This document shows, in pieces, positions 63,098-64,000 of a stretch of DNA of 64,000 nt. Within the stretch, counting starts at the first letter, position 1; each line of letters starts with the position of its first letter. The position numbers were made by a program, and so were the translations under genes. Source of the DNA: Ramlibacter agri. Its GTDB lineage: Bacteria > Pseudomonadota > Gammaproteobacteria > Burkholderiales > Burkholderiaceae_C. The notes under the pieces were generated by a model that was not told the origin of the DNA, ran no database searches, and was given only the letters and a program-made list of their open reading frames with translations. The DNA is taken from positions 1,116,001-1,180,000 of the forward strand of contig NZ_JABBFX010000003.1 in NCBI RefSeq assembly GCF_012927085.1, written 5' to 3'.

Positions 63098-63169
63098 CTT
63101 GGGCTCTCTGGAAATCCGTCCGGGGAAGCATCAGAAGATCCCTTTGGGATCGATTTGAAGAGGTCAAAC

Positions 63170-63481
63170 ATGTACGCGGTCATAAAAACCGGTGGCAAGC
63201 AGTATCGCGTTGCTTCCGGCGACAAGATCAAGGTAGAACAGATTGCTGCGGACATCGGCCAGGAAATCACCTTCGATCAGGTTCTCGCGCTAGGCAACGG
63301 CGGCGACCTGAAAGTGGGCGTCCCCCTGGTTTCCGGTGCCACGGTCAAGGCCACGGTCGTGGCGCACGGCAAGCACGAGAAGGTTCGCATCTTCAAGCTG
63401 CGCCGCCGCAAGCACTACCAGAAGCACCAAGGCCATCGCCAGCAGTTCACCGAACTGCAAATCGGTGCCATCGCCGGCTAA
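63170..63481 (+). CDS. rplU: 50S ribosomal protein L21
   Basis: Large-subunit ribosomal protein that binds 23S rRNA. The 103-residue product starts [20 protein letters not shown] and has the basic signature [26 protein letters not shown] 63170 follows GAAGAGG. First gene of the conserved rplU-rpmA-obg unit. Length is exact for the family. Confidence 0.98.
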   Translation: MYAVIKTGGKQYRVASGDKIKVEQIAADIGQEITFDQVLALGNGGDLKVGVPLVSGATVKATVVAHGKHEKVRIFKLRRRKHYQKHQGHRQQFTELQIGAIAG

Positions 63482-63496
63482 TCAGGAGCACAGGAA

Positions 63497-63757
63497 ATGG
63501 CACAGAAAAAAGGCGGCGGCTCTACGCGAAACGGGCGTGATTCCCAGCCGAAGATGCTGGGCGTCAAGGCCTTCGGCGGCGAACTCATCAGCGCCGGCTC
63601 CATCATCGTGCGCCAGCGCGGTACCAAGTTCCACGCCGGCACGAACGTCGGCGTCGGCCGGGACCACACGCTGTTCGCGCTGGTCGATGGCCACGTGAAG
63701 TTCGAAACCAAGGGCGCGCTGAACAAGCAACAGGTCAGCATCGTCCCGGCGGCTTGA
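63497..63757 (+). CDS. rpmA: 50S ribosomal protein L27
   Basis: Ribosomal protein whose N terminus reaches the peptidyl-transferase centre. The 86-residue product starts [24 protein letters not shown] and has [15 protein letters not shown], as expected. It begins 15 bases after rplU with AGGAG upstream. Confidence 0.98.
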   Translation: MAQKKGGGSTRNGRDSQPKMLGVKAFGGELISAGSIIVRQRGTKFHAGTNVGVGRDHTLFALVDGHVKFETKGALNKQQVSIVPAA

Positions 63758-63762
63758 GTTAA

Positions 63763-64000
<238 letters not shown>

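Overview
The window is ordinary chromosomal DNA of a GC-rich betaproteobacterium. The order murG-murC-ddl-ftsQ-ftsA-ftsZ-lpxC, the ispB / tRNA-Pro / pilB-pilC-pilD-coaE-zapD-yacG block, the rplU-rpmA-obg start and the many Liv- and TRAP-type transporters fit Burkholderiales, most likely Comamonadaceae (Ramlibacter- or Variovorax-like). That placement is inferred from gene order and protein character; no search was run. No insertion sequence, prophage, CRISPR array or rRNA gene was seen. Coding density is very high: no gap exceeds 300 bases and many genes overlap by ATGA.

Layout. 1-7405 (+): end of the division and cell-wall cluster (murG 3' end, murC, ddl, ftsQ, ftsA, ftsZ, a terminator, lpxC). 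7408-14732 (-): a tight run rnb, tonB-like, aroE, mtgA, plsC, cdsA-like, ruvC, preceded by a YqiA-type esterase. 14800-23158: a hybrid histidine kinase translationally coupled to a 1974-residue three-enzyme fusion protein, with a convergent LuxR-type response regulator whose stop overlaps that of the giant gene. 23241-31961 (+): rodA, a beta-hydroxyacid dehydrogenase, a receiver-cyclase-protein kinase fusion, tldD, an unknown helical protein, a DAHP synthase behind an aromatic-codon attenuator, and an unknown protein with a good promoter. 31958-35111 (-): mpl, a 110-base palindrome and an acyl-CoA ligase. 35183-41233 (+): unknown protein, TlpA-like thioredoxin, accB, accC, prmA, a DUF3426 protein and a PfkB kinase. 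41279-52197: an SDR (-), a metallo-beta-lactamase-fold lipoprotein (+), then on the minus strand a TRAP transporter (dctP, dctQ, dctM) followed by a branched-chain amino-acid type ABC transporter (livG, livF, livK, livH, livM). 52341-56196 (+): an exported FAH-family protein, rhodanese, argJ, a DUF815 ATPase and mutT. 56204-62998 (-): yacG, zapD, coaE, pilD, pilC, pilB, tRNA-Pro(CGG), ispB. 63170-64000 (+): rplU, rpmA, terminator and the start of obg.

Main points of interest. (1) A complete-looking transcription attenuator before the DAHP synthase gene: a 23-codon leader rich in Phe with Tyr and Trp, and perfectly alternative 2:3 and 3:4 pairings. (2) A GMC oxidoreductase / alpha-beta hydrolase / PhoD-like triple fusion coupled to a two-component system. 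(3) A receiver / class III cyclase / Ser-Thr kinase fusion. (4) A recurrent GATAAT or TACAAT hexamer placed 5-9 bases before at least eight start codons, which hints at leaderless or very short-leader mRNAs. Smaller oddities are a Walker A Lys-to-Arg change in LivF, a long Pro-rich insert in the TRAP permease and a Tat-plus-lipobox signal on an FAH-family protein.
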